A stretch of 64,000 bases of DNA from an uncultured Clostridia bacterium (GCA_934167835.1 CAKPLZ010000005.1:1-64000), one strand, 5' to 3'; shown: positions 47,413 to 56,824, numbered from the stretch's first letter. The notes: a model not told the origin generated them from the letters alone. Made by a program: numbers and translations.

Positions 47413-49356
47413 TTATACATTATCCATTAAATGTATTATTGTTTCTATATCTTTTTGTAGTTCTAGTAGCATTACTGTTTTAATAGTAGTTTCCTTACCA
47501 TTTAAGTATTGTTCTATAATTGTTCTTAATTTTTCCATATTCTTTTTTTCTGATTTTAATTCTTTTGTATGTTTTCGTGCTCTTTCTAGAAGTTTTTCCT
47601 TTATTCCCATTATATCTTCATTACTTGCACAAGATATTCTTTGAAATAGTTGGTATGGGTCATAATACTTGAGTATAGGTATTTCCATACATTCTCTATC
47701 AAATTTCTCATAGAAGTTTTCCATTTTCATTGGTATTGCTTTTAATACATCATTTGCTTTTTCAGTATACATTTTGTCTTTTAAGGTATTATTCAGTACA
47801 AAGAAATGTGCTAAAACATCTTCTACATCAAGATTCTTTTCGCCTGAAACTAAACCGTTTAGTTCTTGTTCTGCATTTGATACATATTCTGAGTGTAAAG
47901 ACGCTTGATTCATTCCATCAAAGAATACTGTTTTTATCTTTTGCATTGAATAATTTATAAGACCTCTTTGTACAAAATACGTAAAATATATGAATAGCTT
48001 AGTTGTGTCTATTAAGCTTATTACACCATTTTTTACATCTTCTATTACATTTTCAATTACATCTGGAAATTGGTCATCTGAAATTTTCCAGAACTCTTCT
48101 GTTAAAAGTCTTTTGTAGCCTGGAAGTTTTTCAGTGTCTACTGTATTTATTATATCTTCCATGTCTTCCTTAAATCTTCTTGAATCAAAAATTCTGGTTC
48201 TTACATACATTTCTATAAATTTGAAAAATCTATATTCAGCTTTAAAATTATAGTAATAATTATTGTCAAATTCTTTTATATAAAATTGTCTATTGTCCAT
48301 AAATACTTTTGATGATATTACAATTGTTTTATATTCTTCATTATTTTGAATATTTACAAATTTATCTTTTGTTATTTTTCCTGCTTTTATTTCAAATGAG
48401 ATTGCTATTGTAAATATTAGCATTGTTTGAACTACTCTATAGTTTGTATTTGGATAATATTTATTTACCATCTCAAATATTTTTTTGAAATCATTTAGTG
48501 AATGTTTTAATATTCTAAGGTTTCTTGTTCCACTTTTATTAAAGGTACTTATAATATATGGGGTATTTTCTCTTAAAAATCTTATTAGTTCTTTGTCGTT
48601 TTCATATCTCATTAAAATTCCATTTATAATATAGTTAAATTCTGGTCTATATTCAAAGGTTTCTCCTATAAGTTTTTCTTTTATTCTTTCATAGTCATTT
48701 GCTTTATCAAATACATATTCAATTTTATCTTGAATTCTTTCAACCATTGGTTTATCATTATTGTTAAGTTCTCCTTGTTTGTCTAAAAGATATGTTGCAA
48801 TAAATGTTTTCATTTCCAAATTGCTGTTTTTTAGCTTTGTTGAAAGTTCTTTTTCATTACAGATGATTATTGTTTTTATATGGTCATGTTCAACGAAATT
48901 GTTTATATATCCTAGAATATCTATAACATCTACGTTTGCCCTCTCTAAATCATCAAAACATAATACTTTATCATCTGTTGCAAAAAATTTTTCATAATTA
49001 ATTTTTTCATTTGCGTTTGCACCAAATGAATTTGCCATGTTTAGACCTGTTTTAGCATATTCTGGAATTGTGTATCTTCCTGTTGTATCTATATGTTTCC
49101 TTACAGTTTTATCCATAAGCTGTGTTGTCTCTATAAATATTTTCTTGCTTATTTCTTCAAGATTTGAAATACCATATAATGACATATAAATAGTAGAAAA
49201 CTTCTTTCCATTAAATTGCATTCCATCAATTTTGGGTTTAATTTTATTATTCCAAAAATAGGTTTTTCCACTTCCCCATTCACCATTTATCATTATCGCA
49301 TAATCAGTGTAATCTGACCTTACATAATCTAATATGCTTTCTACTAAGTCTTCCAT
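47413..49356 (-). CDS. KAP-family P-loop NTPase
   Basis: 647 aa. Walker A INGEWGSGKTYFWNNKI and Walker B KVLCFDDLERANVDVIDILGYINNF are close together in the way typical of KAP NTPases. No membrane helix is visible. KAP proteins occur in phage-exclusion and other accessory contexts, but function is often unknown. Start 49356 is chosen because GGAGG abuts the ATG at 49362. It sits between comF and the hexapeptide gene with no obvious partner. Confidence 0.72.
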   Translation of the reverse strand: MEDLVESILDYVRSDYTDYAIMINGEWGSGKTYFWNNKIKPKIDGMQFNGKKFSTIYMSLYGISNLEEISKKIFIETTQLMDKTVRKHIDTTGRYTIPEYAKTGLNMANSFGANANEKINYEKFFATDDKVLCFDDLERANVDVIDILGYINNFVEHDHIKTIIICNEKELSTKLKNSNLEMKTFIATYLLDKQGELNNNDKPMVERIQDKIEYVFDKANDYERIKEKLIGETFEYRPEFNYIINGILMRYENDKELIRFLRENTPYIISTFNKSGTRNLRILKHSLNDFKKIFEMVNKYYPNTNYRVVQTMLIFTIAISFEIKAGKITKDKFVNIQNNEEYKTIVISSKVFMDNRQFYIKEFDNNYYYNFKAEYRFFKFIEMYVRTRIFDSRRFKEDMEDIINTVDTEKLPGYKRLLTEEFWKISDDQFPDVIENVIEDVKNGVISLIDTTKLFIYFTYFVQRGLINYSMQKIKTVFFDGMNQASLHSEYVSNAEQELNGLVSGEKNLDVEDVLAHFFVLNNTLKDKMYTEKANDVLKAIPMKMENFYEKFDRECMEIPILKYYDPYQLFQRISCASNEDIMGIKEKLLERARKHTKELKSEKKNMEKLRTIIEQYLNGKETTIKTVMLLELQKDIETIIHLMDNV

Positions 49357-49374
49357 TTTCATCCTCCTTAGTTT

Positions 49375-50007
49375 TTAATCTGTTGCAAGCGTAAGTACCG
49401 CAATTTTCTTTACTCCAGCATCTTTTAAAATCTTAGAGCATTCTTTCATAGTACTTCCTGTTGTAAAAATATCATCAAACAAAATTACATTTTTATTTTG
49501 TATTTTTTCTTTGTTTTTTATTCCAAATGCATTGTTCAAATTTATTTTTCTTTCGTTTCTTGTAAGTGTGCTTTGTTTTTTAGTATCTTTAATTTTTATT
49601 AAACAGTCTCTCAAATAGCAAATTTCTAGTTCTTTAGCGATTTCTTTTGCTATTAGTTCTGATTGATTATAACCTCTTGTTTTTTGTTTTTTTCTACGCA
49701 TTGGCACGCATAACATTATATCATATTTTTTTAGAAAACTATATATTTTTTTATTATTTAATATTATTTTTTCAAAAGTTTTGTATAGGTAAGATTTTTC
49801 ATTAAACTTGTAGTCTAGCATTTTGTCTCTAACCATTTTTTCATATTTTAATATTTTTATTTTATAATCATAATATGTGTTTTGGCTTTTTTCAATATCA
49901 TATATTTCATATTCTTTTAGCTTTATTTCGCATTTTTTACATAAACTGTTTTTATTGATATTACCGCATATTCCACATACTGGTGGATATATAAAATCTA
50001 GTAGCAT
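49375..50007 (-). CDS. comF: ComF-type phosphoribosyltransferase-like protein
   Basis: 210 aa. An N-terminal zinc-ribbon (CGICGN...CKKC) is followed by the double-zinc ComF domain and PRPP-type loop VILFDDIFTTGSTMKECSKIL. RGYNQSELIAKEIAKEL is diagnostic. ComF aids transformation in competent bacteria. Start 50007 has AAAGGA 6 nt upstream; a GTG extension to 50022 is rejected. It stands upstream of the KAP gene; comE-type partners are not visible. Confidence 0.88.
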   Translation of the reverse strand: MLLDFIYPPVCGICGNINKNSLCKKCEIKLKEYEIYDIEKSQNTYYDYKIKILKYEKMVRDKMLDYKFNEKSYLYKTFEKIILNNKKIYSFLKKYDIMLCVPMRRKKQKTRGYNQSELIAKEIAKELEICYLRDCLIKIKDTKKQSTLTRNERKINLNNAFGIKNKEKIQNKNVILFDDIFTTGSTMKECSKILKDAGVKKIAVLTLATD

Positions 50008-50079
50008 ATATGTTCCTTTCACAATTTTACATAAAATGTAATATTATATATAAAGATAATATTTTTAGGGGGTATATTA

Positions 50080-50226
50080 ATGAGATTATTTAAAAAGACT
50101 TTAGCTGTTTGTTTGTTTGGATTAGGACTTGGAATTTTACTTGTTATATTGCTCCCATTTACTGGTTGGTTGTTTCTTATTGGAATATCACTTGCGTGCC
50201 TTGGGCTATCTTGGCTTTGTTGTTAA
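50080..50226 (+). CDS. Small membrane protein upstream of spoVM
   Basis: 48 aa (MRLFKKTLAVCLFGLGLGILL...), two hydrophobic stretches separated by PFTGW and ending in Cys-Cys. A TTAGGGGG ribosome binding site supports translation. It ends 25 nt before spoVM on the same strand, so the two are probably co-expressed and might both act during sporulation. Family not recognised. Confidence 0.6.
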   Translation: MRLFKKTLAVCLFGLGLGILLVILLPFTGWLFLIGISLACLGLSWLCC

Positions 50227-50251
50227 TTTTTAAAAAGGAGAGTGTTTGTAG

Positions 50252-50329
50252 ATGACAATAGTTGTAAAAAAAGTTCCTAAGTTTTTAAGAGGATTTGTAA
50301 AATTAATTTTTGGAATAAAAGAAAAATGA
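50252..50329 (+). CDS. spoVM: Stage V sporulation protein M
   Basis: 25 aa (MTIVVKKVPKFLRGFVKLIF...), amphipathic. The length, the proline at position 9, the FLRGFVK core and location beside rpmB all match SpoVM, the peptide that recognises the curved forespore membrane and anchors SpoIVA for coat assembly. A GGAG box lies upstream. It is short enough that most gene callers would miss it. Confidence 0.88.
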   Translation: MTIVVKKVPKFLRGFVKLIFGIKEK

Positions 50330-50347
50330 TTTTCAAATAATCTTAAC

Positions 50348-50366
50348 ATGTAATTTGAAATTACAT
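50348..50366. repeat. 19-nt perfect palindrome after spoVM
   Basis: ATGTAATTT G AAATTACAT. It lies between spoVM and the shared terminator; function unknown, possibly an operator or a first hairpin of the terminator. Confidence 0.5.
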
Positions 50367-50370
50367 AGAA

Positions 50371-50404
50371 AAAAGAGCAAGTAAATAAAATGCCTTGCTC
50401 TTTT
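50371..50404. terminator. Bidirectional terminator between spoVM and rpmB
   Basis: AAAAGAGCAAG/CTTGCTCTTTT stem with a 12-nt loop; serves the convergent genes. Confidence 0.88.
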
Positions 50405-50413
50405 GTTTGTTTC

Positions 50414-50611
50414 CTAAGCTTTTGTTACTTTTCCAGAACGTAAGCATTTTGCACAAACATTAATTTTCTTTGGTTGTCCGTCAACCATTGCTTTAACTGT
50501 TCTAACATTTGGTTTGAAAGTTCTTGTTGATCTTTTACTTATATGTGAACGTGTTATACTTAATTGATTTCCATAATTAACTGATTTATTGCAGATTTCA
50601 CATTTTGCCAT
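50414..50611 (-). CDS. rpmB: 50S ribosomal protein L28
   Basis: 65 aa from ATG 50611 (GGAGGTG, 8-nt spacing). MAKCEICNKSVNYGNQLSITRSHISKRS and C-A-K-C-L-R-S-G-K are L28 features. C4 and C7 with the C-terminal Cys pair make this a zinc-containing (C+) form. An in-frame extension to 50650 would translate the ribosome binding site and is rejected. Adjacent to spoVM as in other Firmicutes. Confidence 0.95.
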   Translation of the reverse strand: MAKCEICNKSVNYGNQLSITRSHISKRSTRTFKPNVRTVKAMVDGQPKKINVCAKCLRSGKVTKA

Positions 50612-50714
50612 GTCTATAGCACCTCCTAAAATGCTTAAAATAAAATTCACTAATATTTAGTTTAACACAAATTTCAATAAAATACAAGTGTTTATGGAAT
50701 ATTTTTGAATTTTT

Positions 50715-51431
50715 TTATGTTCTCACTAATCTTTTCAAAACCTTTTCCTTTGGTGTAAACACCATTGTTTTAATAAAGTATTTTTGTACTGGATTAAAAA
50801 ATGTATCTAATAATAATATATCTTTAATTCTAAATTTAAATCCTTTTTTCTCTAAATAATCACATGTAAAGAGTTTACATCCCAAACATTTTGCATCACA
50901 TGTATAATTTTCTTTGTTTAGATATTCGCAAAGTACAAGTTTAGTTAATGGTCCAAGACATTTTACTTTAAAATGATGACAACAGCCAGTTACAGAGGAA
51001 GTATTTCTCTTTTCTCCGCATTTATTATTTTTGAAATCGCACAAATTCTTTTCATAAAAGAAGTGGTCTAAATATGCACATGCCTCATCATATATGTAAT
51101 TATACCTTTCATATCTAGTTTTGTAAAAAATCGCATTAATGGCCTTAATAAACTCTCTTTGTATACTGCTTTCTTCATTAAAATTTTGAACATACCCAAG
51201 TAAAATCTTATTATCAGATAAAATTTCAGTATTAACGTTCTTCTTATGCCTCAATAATTTTCGTAAAATCTTTTTATATTGATTTTCCTCTATTTTCTCA
51301 AAATCTATTTTAAGCAATCCATTTGCCCTAGCATTTATTTTATCTATGTCTACCACATTTTCTTCTCTACATTTTTCATTATTATTTATTATTTCAAAAA
51401 TATAATTATTATCTAGATTAATTCTTTCCAA
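50715..51431 (-). CDS. Cys-rich protein of unknown function with hairpin leader
   Basis: About 238 aa if started at TTG 51431 (AAGGA nearby). The longer frame to 51581 runs through a promoter and hairpin and overlaps the preceding gene, so it is not used. The C-terminal half holds conserved-looking cysteines: CGEKR, TGCCHHFKVKC, C-D-A-K-C-L-G-C-K-L-F-T-C. These could bind iron-sulfur or zinc. The central part has AINAIFYKTRYERYNYIYDEACAYL. I do not recognise the family with confidence. Confidence 0.55.
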   Translation of the reverse strand: MERINLDNNYIFEIINNNEKCREENVVDIDKINARANGLLKIDFEKIEENQYKKILRKLLRHKKNVNTEILSDNKILLGYVQNFNEESSIQREFIKAINAIFYKTRYERYNYIYDEACAYLDHFFYEKNLCDFKNNKCGEKRNTSSVTGCCHHFKVKCLGPLTKLVLCEYLNKENYTCDAKCLGCKLFTCDYLEKKGFKFRIKDILLLDTFFNPVQKYFIKTMVFTPKEKVLKRLVRT

Positions 51432-51458
51432 AAATTTAAAATCCTTTCTATTTTTAAG

Positions 51459-51488
51459 AGAGCGATTCGGAATATTCCAAATCGCTCT
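51459..51488 (-). promoter_or_regulatory. Leader hairpin of the Cys-rich gene
   Basis: AGAGCGATTTGGAA pairs with TTCCGAATCGCTCT (one G-U pair) around TA. It lies between the promoter and the ribosome binding site without a following U-run; likely an mRNA 5' structure or operator. Confidence 0.6.
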
Positions 51489-51528
51489 GAAGAGAATTAG
51501 AGTCTTATTTTCCCTTATTATGTAGTAT

Positions 51529-51556
51529 ATTTTAACACATTTGTTTATAATGTCAA
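51529..51556 (-). promoter_or_regulatory. Sigma-A-type promoter of the Cys-rich gene
   Basis: TTGACA, 16-nt spacer, TAAAAT on the minus strand. It overlaps the region just after the anti-sigma-like gene's stop codon. Confidence 0.7.
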
Positions 51557-51573
51557 TACTTTTTTTGATTTTT

Positions 51574-54459
51574 TTAGCCAACCATTATTAAATCAACTTT
51601 TAGTCCATAATCTGTTCTAATTACTTCCACAAGAACTGTTGTGCTTGTTCCATTTTGTCCGTTTATTGCATTTTTGCGTAAATATACATTGTATTGGTAT
51701 CTGTCTCCATCTCTTTTCATTTTTTCTACTCTTTCTACTGTATATACATCACTTTCTCCGTAGTTTTCAGGGTATACGTAAATATTTTCATCTACAATTT
51801 TTATTGCCTCTTTAAATTTTTTGTTATTCATTACATAAGTTTCAAAATATTCTTCTGTTGTATATTTCAACATTTCTTTTTTAAACTCATCATATTTTAA
51901 GTTTGTATTTACAAATACAGAATTTTTATCATTTTGGAAATAGTCTTTTATGCTATCATTATAATTGATGTTTAAGTCTGGTTTTATTACTAATAATGCA
52001 TCTTTTGCATTTCCATTAGATTTTCCTGCCATATTTAGAACTTTTTCTGTTATACTTTTTACTTCATTTGCATCTTGTATTTCCTGTTTTGTATCCATAG
52101 CACTTGATTCCTCAGTTGGTTCTATATATTCTTTTATTGTTCCATCATTATTAACTTGATATAATTTACCAGTAGTATCCATTATTACTGTGATAAATCC
52201 ATCATGTTGTTCTTCTTCTGATATTTTCTCTACATATATTTCTTTAACATATTGTGAGAACTTTCCTGGAATTACTTTTGCCTTTAATGTTCCCTGGCTA
52301 GATAAATCAGATGAAAGTGCAAAATATAATTTACTTGTGCCATATAAGAATATTTTCTTTCCAGTATATCCATTTTTGCTAATATCTACAAATTCAACAC
52401 CTGTAATTTTTTCATCTATACCTGTAATGGTGTATTCAACATTTGCTTCTTGTGCATAAAACCATCCGTCTATTGCTTCTTGACTAAATGATATTGTTAC
52501 TGTACCATCTTCATATACTCTTACTGTTTCTTTACTTTCTGTACTTTTATCACTATAATATGCTACAAATTTCTTTTCTGGTTGTTTTTCAAAGAATTCT
52601 ACTGTGTTTAGCATTTCTTCTACTGTTTTATTATATCTTTCAAATTGTGCATTTATTGCTCTAAATTCAATGTAGTATAATGAATTATCTTTTTTAACTC
52701 TTATTTGTCTTTCTTTTATTGTGTTATTGCTATCATAAGAATATATATAACTTTCTCCTGTATACCCTGCTATTGTAATTGATGCTTTTTCTGGATTTTT
52801 TAAATCTTCTACATTACTTAAAGTTACCTTTCCATTGTCTATATCTTCTTGTGCAATTTTTTGAATTTTTAAGCTTGCCTTGTTTCCATCTACATCTTCT
52901 GGGCTATATAGAATTACACTATTTTCTTTTTCTCCATAAACCCAGCTTCCTGGATACATTAATTTAACACCTTGATTTTCATTATATAATTCTTGATTTA
53001 ATTCAAAATGATTGCTATATCTTGCAGCATCTATATCAAGTGTAAGCGGTGCACCTATCATTGTTTTTATTGTTTCTTTGCTAACTTCTTCGTCAAATAA
53101 TTGTTCATATATTTTTACTATTATTTTCTTTGTATCTTTTTCAACATTTTCAAGTAGAATTCTGTCTGTATAAATTGCTGTTCCTTCTGTGCTTAATGCC
53201 TTCTCATAATTTTCATTTGAACAAGTTCCTGTTCCAAGTACTGTTCCATTTTCATCTGTTATTACAAATACACAAGGTAAACCATTTTTTCCATATTCTT
53301 TGTACATATTTGCATTGGCTGTTTTTGTTTGTAACATTAAAACTGTTGAGAAATCGCTTATTACTAGTTTCTTAGCCTCTACTGTTGCATTATATCTTGT
53401 GTTATCTGCTACTACTACACCTGCTGCAACATGTTGTGCTATGTTGTTTTCGAAAAATTCTATTGTTTCTACTCTTGTGTCTAACCTAGCTTTTTCAAGT
53501 TTTGTTTCAAAATTCCATTTTCCTTTAACATTTCCAATCTGTGTTATTTTTATAATTAAATCAAATTTACTTGCCAAATCTGTTATTGTATCTACATTAT
53601 AAATATTGTATATTATATAGCTATTTCCAGACTTTTCAATTTTTTGTGATATTGCTTTTATGCCTATACCTTGTAGAGTATCATTTGATTGTATTATTGT
53701 AAATTTGCTTGATACCTTTGCTTCAAATGTTGCTACAACATTTTCAAGCATTTCTTTGATTTTTGCATCTGATTCATATACTTCTGGCATTATTTGTTTT
53801 CCAATATATTTTATATATGCTGTTGTTGCAGATTCCAATAATTCTTTTGCTTCACTGTCTGTAAGACCTAAAGCTTTAAATCTAGCTAATATTCTATTAT
53901 AGTCCTCAATTTCTTCATCTGCTCCTTCGTCAAGTTGATTTTTATATTTCTTATATTCCTCTTCTCCTACATCCATACCTAATAATGATAATCTTCTTTT
54001 TGCATAATGTAGCATTTCATTTTCAAATTCATTATATGTGTAAAATTCGTTTGTTAATTTATCTCCTTCTGCTGTATATTTTGTTATTAAAACATTTTCG
54101 TCCATTGCTACTGTTTTTAATGTTAGCTTTATTCCATTGTTTTCTACGTATTCGCCAACTTCAACTTCACTTTGTGTATATTTTGCTTCTTTGATAAATA
54201 AGCTTTTAATTGCACTATAAATGTTTGGTCTGCCATTTAAATGTGCATACAAATTACCTCCTAATACGCCTACTATTACTAAGCTTGAGAATGCAAGTAC
54301 CCCCTGCATTAAACTAATTTTTAATATTTTTCTTTCCTTTGGTTTATTATTATCCAAAATTATTCCCCCTTTAAAATTTTTAAATACTTCATTTGCTTGA
54401 TTAGATATTTTTTTATCTTCTTGTAGTTTAGCTTGTATAAATCTGTCTTTTTGATTCAT
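51574..54459 (-). CDS. Large membrane protein paired with ECF sigma factor (anti-sigma-like)
   Basis: 961 aa. Residues 1-45 are cytoplasmic (MNQKDRFIQAKLQEDKKISNQ). One membrane helix follows (SLMQGVLAFSSLVIVGVLGGNLYAHL), then a very large extracytoplasmic part of repeated beta-rich segments. The topology and the 32-nt overlap with the upstream sigma-factor gene match sigma/anti-sigma pairs with DUF4179-like partners. It may sense envelope conditions and hold the sigma factor; the sensory ligand is unknown. Confidence 0.7.
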   Translation of the reverse strand: MNQKDRFIQAKLQEDKKISNQANEVFKNFKGGIILDNNKPKERKILKISLMQGVLAFSSLVIVGVLGGNLYAHLNGRPNIYSAIKSLFIKEAKYTQSEVEVGEYVENNGIKLTLKTVAMDENVLITKYTAEGDKLTNEFYTYNEFENEMLHYAKRRLSLLGMDVGEEEYKKYKNQLDEGADEEIEDYNRILARFKALGLTDSEAKELLESATTAYIKYIGKQIMPEVYESDAKIKEMLENVVATFEAKVSSKFTIIQSNDTLQGIGIKAISQKIEKSGNSYIIYNIYNVDTITDLASKFDLIIKITQIGNVKGKWNFETKLEKARLDTRVETIEFFENNIAQHVAAGVVVADNTRYNATVEAKKLVISDFSTVLMLQTKTANANMYKEYGKNGLPCVFVITDENGTVLGTGTCSNENYEKALSTEGTAIYTDRILLENVEKDTKKIIVKIYEQLFDEEVSKETIKTMIGAPLTLDIDAARYSNHFELNQELYNENQGVKLMYPGSWVYGEKENSVILYSPEDVDGNKASLKIQKIAQEDIDNGKVTLSNVEDLKNPEKASITIAGYTGESYIYSYDSNNTIKERQIRVKKDNSLYYIEFRAINAQFERYNKTVEEMLNTVEFFEKQPEKKFVAYYSDKSTESKETVRVYEDGTVTISFSQEAIDGWFYAQEANVEYTITGIDEKITGVEFVDISKNGYTGKKIFLYGTSKLYFALSSDLSSQGTLKAKVIPGKFSQYVKEIYVEKISEEEQHDGFITVIMDTTGKLYQVNNDGTIKEYIEPTEESSAMDTKQEIQDANEVKSITEKVLNMAGKSNGNAKDALLVIKPDLNINYNDSIKDYFQNDKNSVFVNTNLKYDEFKKEMLKYTTEEYFETYVMNNKKFKEAIKIVDENIYVYPENYGESDVYTVERVEKMKRDGDRYQYNVYLRKNAINGQNGTSTTVLVEVIRTDYGLKVDLIMVG

Positions 54460-54976
54460 TAACTGTCACCTCCTTCTCCTTTAAAATATTATATAAGTCA
54501 TCTCTAGCTCTAGATAATTTTGACTTTACAGTACCTGGTGGAATATCCAATATTTTTGAAATTTCTTTTACAGGAATATCATCATAATAGAACAATACTG
54601 TAACTACCCTTAGGTCTTCATCTATTTGTTTTAATGCATATTCCAAATCCATTTTTGTTTCTATGCTTCCAGTGCTTTTATCTTCTTCATAAAATACCGT
54701 TTTTTCATTTTTTTCTGAATTCAAATTATTTTTTTGAATTATGTCATAACACTTATTTATTGTTATTCTAATAATCCAAGTTTTAAAATAGTTTTCATTT
54801 TTTAAATTTGCAATATTTTTATATGCACTAATTAAAGTTTCTTGTATTGCATCACATACATCATCCTCATTTTTTAAAATAGCTTTTGCTGTTTTATACA
54901 TTTGTACTTTTTGCATTTCTATTAATGCTTCAAAACTGCTTATATCCCCATTTTGAGCTTTTTTTATAATAGACAT
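54428..54976 (-). CDS. ECF-type RNA polymerase sigma factor
   Basis: 182 aa from ATG 54976 (GGAGGT, 6-nt spacing; upstream extension rejected). Region 2 is visible in DVCDAIQETLISAYKNIANLKNENYFKTWIIRITINKCYD. Region 4 is in LPV-type KEISKILDIPPGTVKSKLSRARDDL. Its target promoters are unknown; the partner gene downstream overlaps by 32 nt. It has no CGG codon, so expression of this sigma does not depend on recoding, unlike rpoD. Confidence 0.9.
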   Translation of the reverse strand: MSIIKKAQNGDISSFEALIEMQKVQMYKTAKAILKNEDDVCDAIQETLISAYKNIANLKNENYFKTWIIRITINKCYDIIQKNNLNSEKNEKTVFYEEDKSTGSIETKMDLEYALKQIDEDLRVVTVLFYYDDIPVKEISKILDIPPGTVKSKLSRARDDLYNILKEKEVTVNESKRQIYTS

Positions 54977-55111
54977 TTTTTTACCTCCGTTTTTCATTTT
55001 TACTAATTATATTCTTTAAATTTGAGAATGTCAATTGATTTTTGTTTATTTTTTAAACTTTTTGTACTTTTCTGCTCTTATTTTGGATAGAATAAGAATG
55101 GTGATTTAATT

Positions 55112-55433
55112 ATGAAAACTACTAATCAAATAATGCGCGATTTTCGAGAAGATCACGATTTATCTCAATTAGATGTCGCTAAATATTTAAACATTCCTCG
55201 TTCAACTTATTGTAGGTATGAATCTCGGAAGTAGCAAAATTCCTATCGATATTCTACTTGGCTTATGTAATTTGTATAAAATAACTCCTAACGATATATT
55301 GGAGTTTCAAAATGAATTTCCTGCAACAGAAATTTCAAAAATTCATAAACTATACCAGTATATCAATTCTGAAAAAATTAATATAGATGAACTTTTAAAC
55401 GTTCTAAAGTTATCTAAAAAATTATTTTCTTAA
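55112..55433 (+). CDS. XRE-family HTH regulator, +1 recoded at CGG
   Basis: 106 aa when joined. The helix-turn-helix is MRDFREDHDLSQLDVAKYLNIPRSTYCRYES. Frame 0 then reads CGG AAG TAG and stops after 40 residues. Skipping C gives GGA and G-S-S-K-I-P-I-DILLGLCNLYKITPNDIL, the normal fifth-helix and linker sequence of the family (YESGxxxIPxxxLxxLAxLY). It is the only plus-strand recoded gene, so the effect is not strand-specific. Divergent from the sigma-factor gene; targets unknown. Confidence 0.88.
55226..55228 (+). other. CGG +1 recoding site in XRE gene (plus strand)
   Basis: Reads GAA TCT C.GGA AGT AGC: E-S-(shift)-G-S-S. Gly39 is the glycine of the YESG motif; frame 0 stops two codons later. 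Confidence 0.87.
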
Positions 55434-55481
55434 GCCACTTCCTATACATTAGACGGAACTTTTTGTAAATTGGTTCACATA

Positions 55482-55522
55482 AATAAAGAAAATTGGTATT
55501 TTTTTTACCAATTTTCTTTATT
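55482..55522. terminator. Bidirectional terminator between XRE gene and trmFO
   Basis: 17-bp stem AATAAAGAAAATTGGTA with T-rich loop and flanks. Confidence 0.88.
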
Positions 55523-55534
55523 TGTTTTATTACA

Positions 55535-56824
55535 TTAAATGTTTTCCAACGCTCTCTTAGCCATTGCGGCATATCTTTGTTGTTTATCTTTGATTTTTTC
55601 ATCAAGACATGGAAGTATTCCAAAGTTTGCATTCATTGGTTGAAAATTAGAGTTTGGGGTTTGAATGTAGTTTGCCAGTGCTCCTATTACTGTTTCTTTT
55701 GGGAATATTTGTTTTTCTTCATTTTTAAATTGCTTGCTTGCATTTATTCCTGAAACTAAGCCTGAAGCTATTGATTCTACATATCCTTCTACTCCTGTTA
55801 TTTGGCCCGCGAAGTATATTTTTGAATTTGTTTTTAGATTATATGTATTATCTAGTAATTCCGGTGAATTTATAAATGTATTTCTGTGCATTACTCCATA
55901 TTTTACAAACTCTGCATTTGCTAAGCCTGGTATTAACGAGAAAACTCTTTTTTGTTCTCCAAATTTTAAATTTGTTTGAAAACCTACCATATTATATAAG
56001 GTTCCTTCTGTGTTATCTTGCCTTAATTGTATTATTGCATACGGCCTTGTTCCTGTTCTTGGGTCGGTAAATCCAACAGGCTTTAGTGGGCCAAATCTTA
56101 TTGTGTCTTCTCCTCGTTTTGCCATTACTTCTATTGGCATACATCCTTCAAATATTTCTCTTTTTTCGAACTCATGTAAGGTAACTACCTCTGCACTTAT
56201 AAGCTCATTGTAAAAGTTTTGATATTCTTCTTTGTTCATTGGAAGATTTATATAACTGCTGTCTCCTTCTTTACCATATCTATCTCCGAAAAATGCTATA
56301 CTAAAATCTATACTATCTTTTTCTATTATTGGTGCTGCTGCATCAAAAAAGAAAAGTCTTTCTTGTCCTGTAATTTTCTTTATTTGTTCTGCCATTTTGT
56401 CTGATGTAAGTGGGCCGGTTGCAATAACTGTTATTCCTTCATTTGCATCAATATTTTCAATTTCTTCGTGTATAATTTCAATATTTGAGTTTCCTTCTAT
56501 TGCATCATTCACTTTTTTTGAAAAGATTTCTCTATCTACCGCCAATGCTTGTCCTGCTGGTACTTTTGTTTCATCAGCTATTTTTATTAAAAGTGAGTCT
56601 AATCTTCTTAATTCTTCTTTTAATAATCCACATGCATTGGTAATACTATTAGATTTAAAAGAGTTACTGCATACTATTTCTGCAAGATTTGGATTTGTAT
56701 GTGCTGGTGAAAACTTTTTTGGTTTCATTTCATATAACTTTACCTTTATTCCTCTTTTTGCAATCTGATATGCTGCTTCCGTTCCTGCTAGGCCTCCGCC
56801 TATTACTGTAATATAATCGTTCAT
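55535..56824 (-). CDS. trmFO: tRNA (uracil-54-C5)-methyltransferase, folate-dependent
   Basis: 429 aa. The FAD-binding motif is VIGGGLAGTEAAYQIAKRG. EIVCSNSFKSNS carries the family cysteine, and GPLKPVGFTDPRTGTRPYAI and MHRNTFINSP are diagnostic. It methylates U54 of tRNA using methylenetetrahydrofolate. It contains several CGG trinucleotides out of phase (TTC.GGA, GGC.GGA) that leave the frame intact. It follows the L20 operon terminator. Confidence 0.96.
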   Translation of the reverse strand: MNDYITVIGGGLAGTEAAYQIAKRGIKVKLYEMKPKKFSPAHTNPNLAEIVCSNSFKSNSITNACGLLKEELRRLDSLLIKIADETKVPAGQALAVDREIFSKKVNDAIEGNSNIEIIHEEIENIDANEGITVIATGPLTSDKMAEQIKKITGQERLFFFDAAAPIIEKDSIDFSIAFFGDRYGKEGDSSYINLPMNKEEYQNFYNELISAEVVTLHEFEKREIFEGCMPIEVMAKRGEDTIRFGPLKPVGFTDPRTGTRPYAIIQLRQDNTEGTLYNMVGFQTNLKFGEQKRVFSLIPGLANAEFVKYGVMHRNTFINSPELLDNTYNLKTNSKIYFAGQITGVEGYVESIASGLVSGINASKQFKNEEKQIFPKETVIGALANYIQTPNSNFQPMNANFGILPCLDEKIKDKQQRYAAMAKRALENI

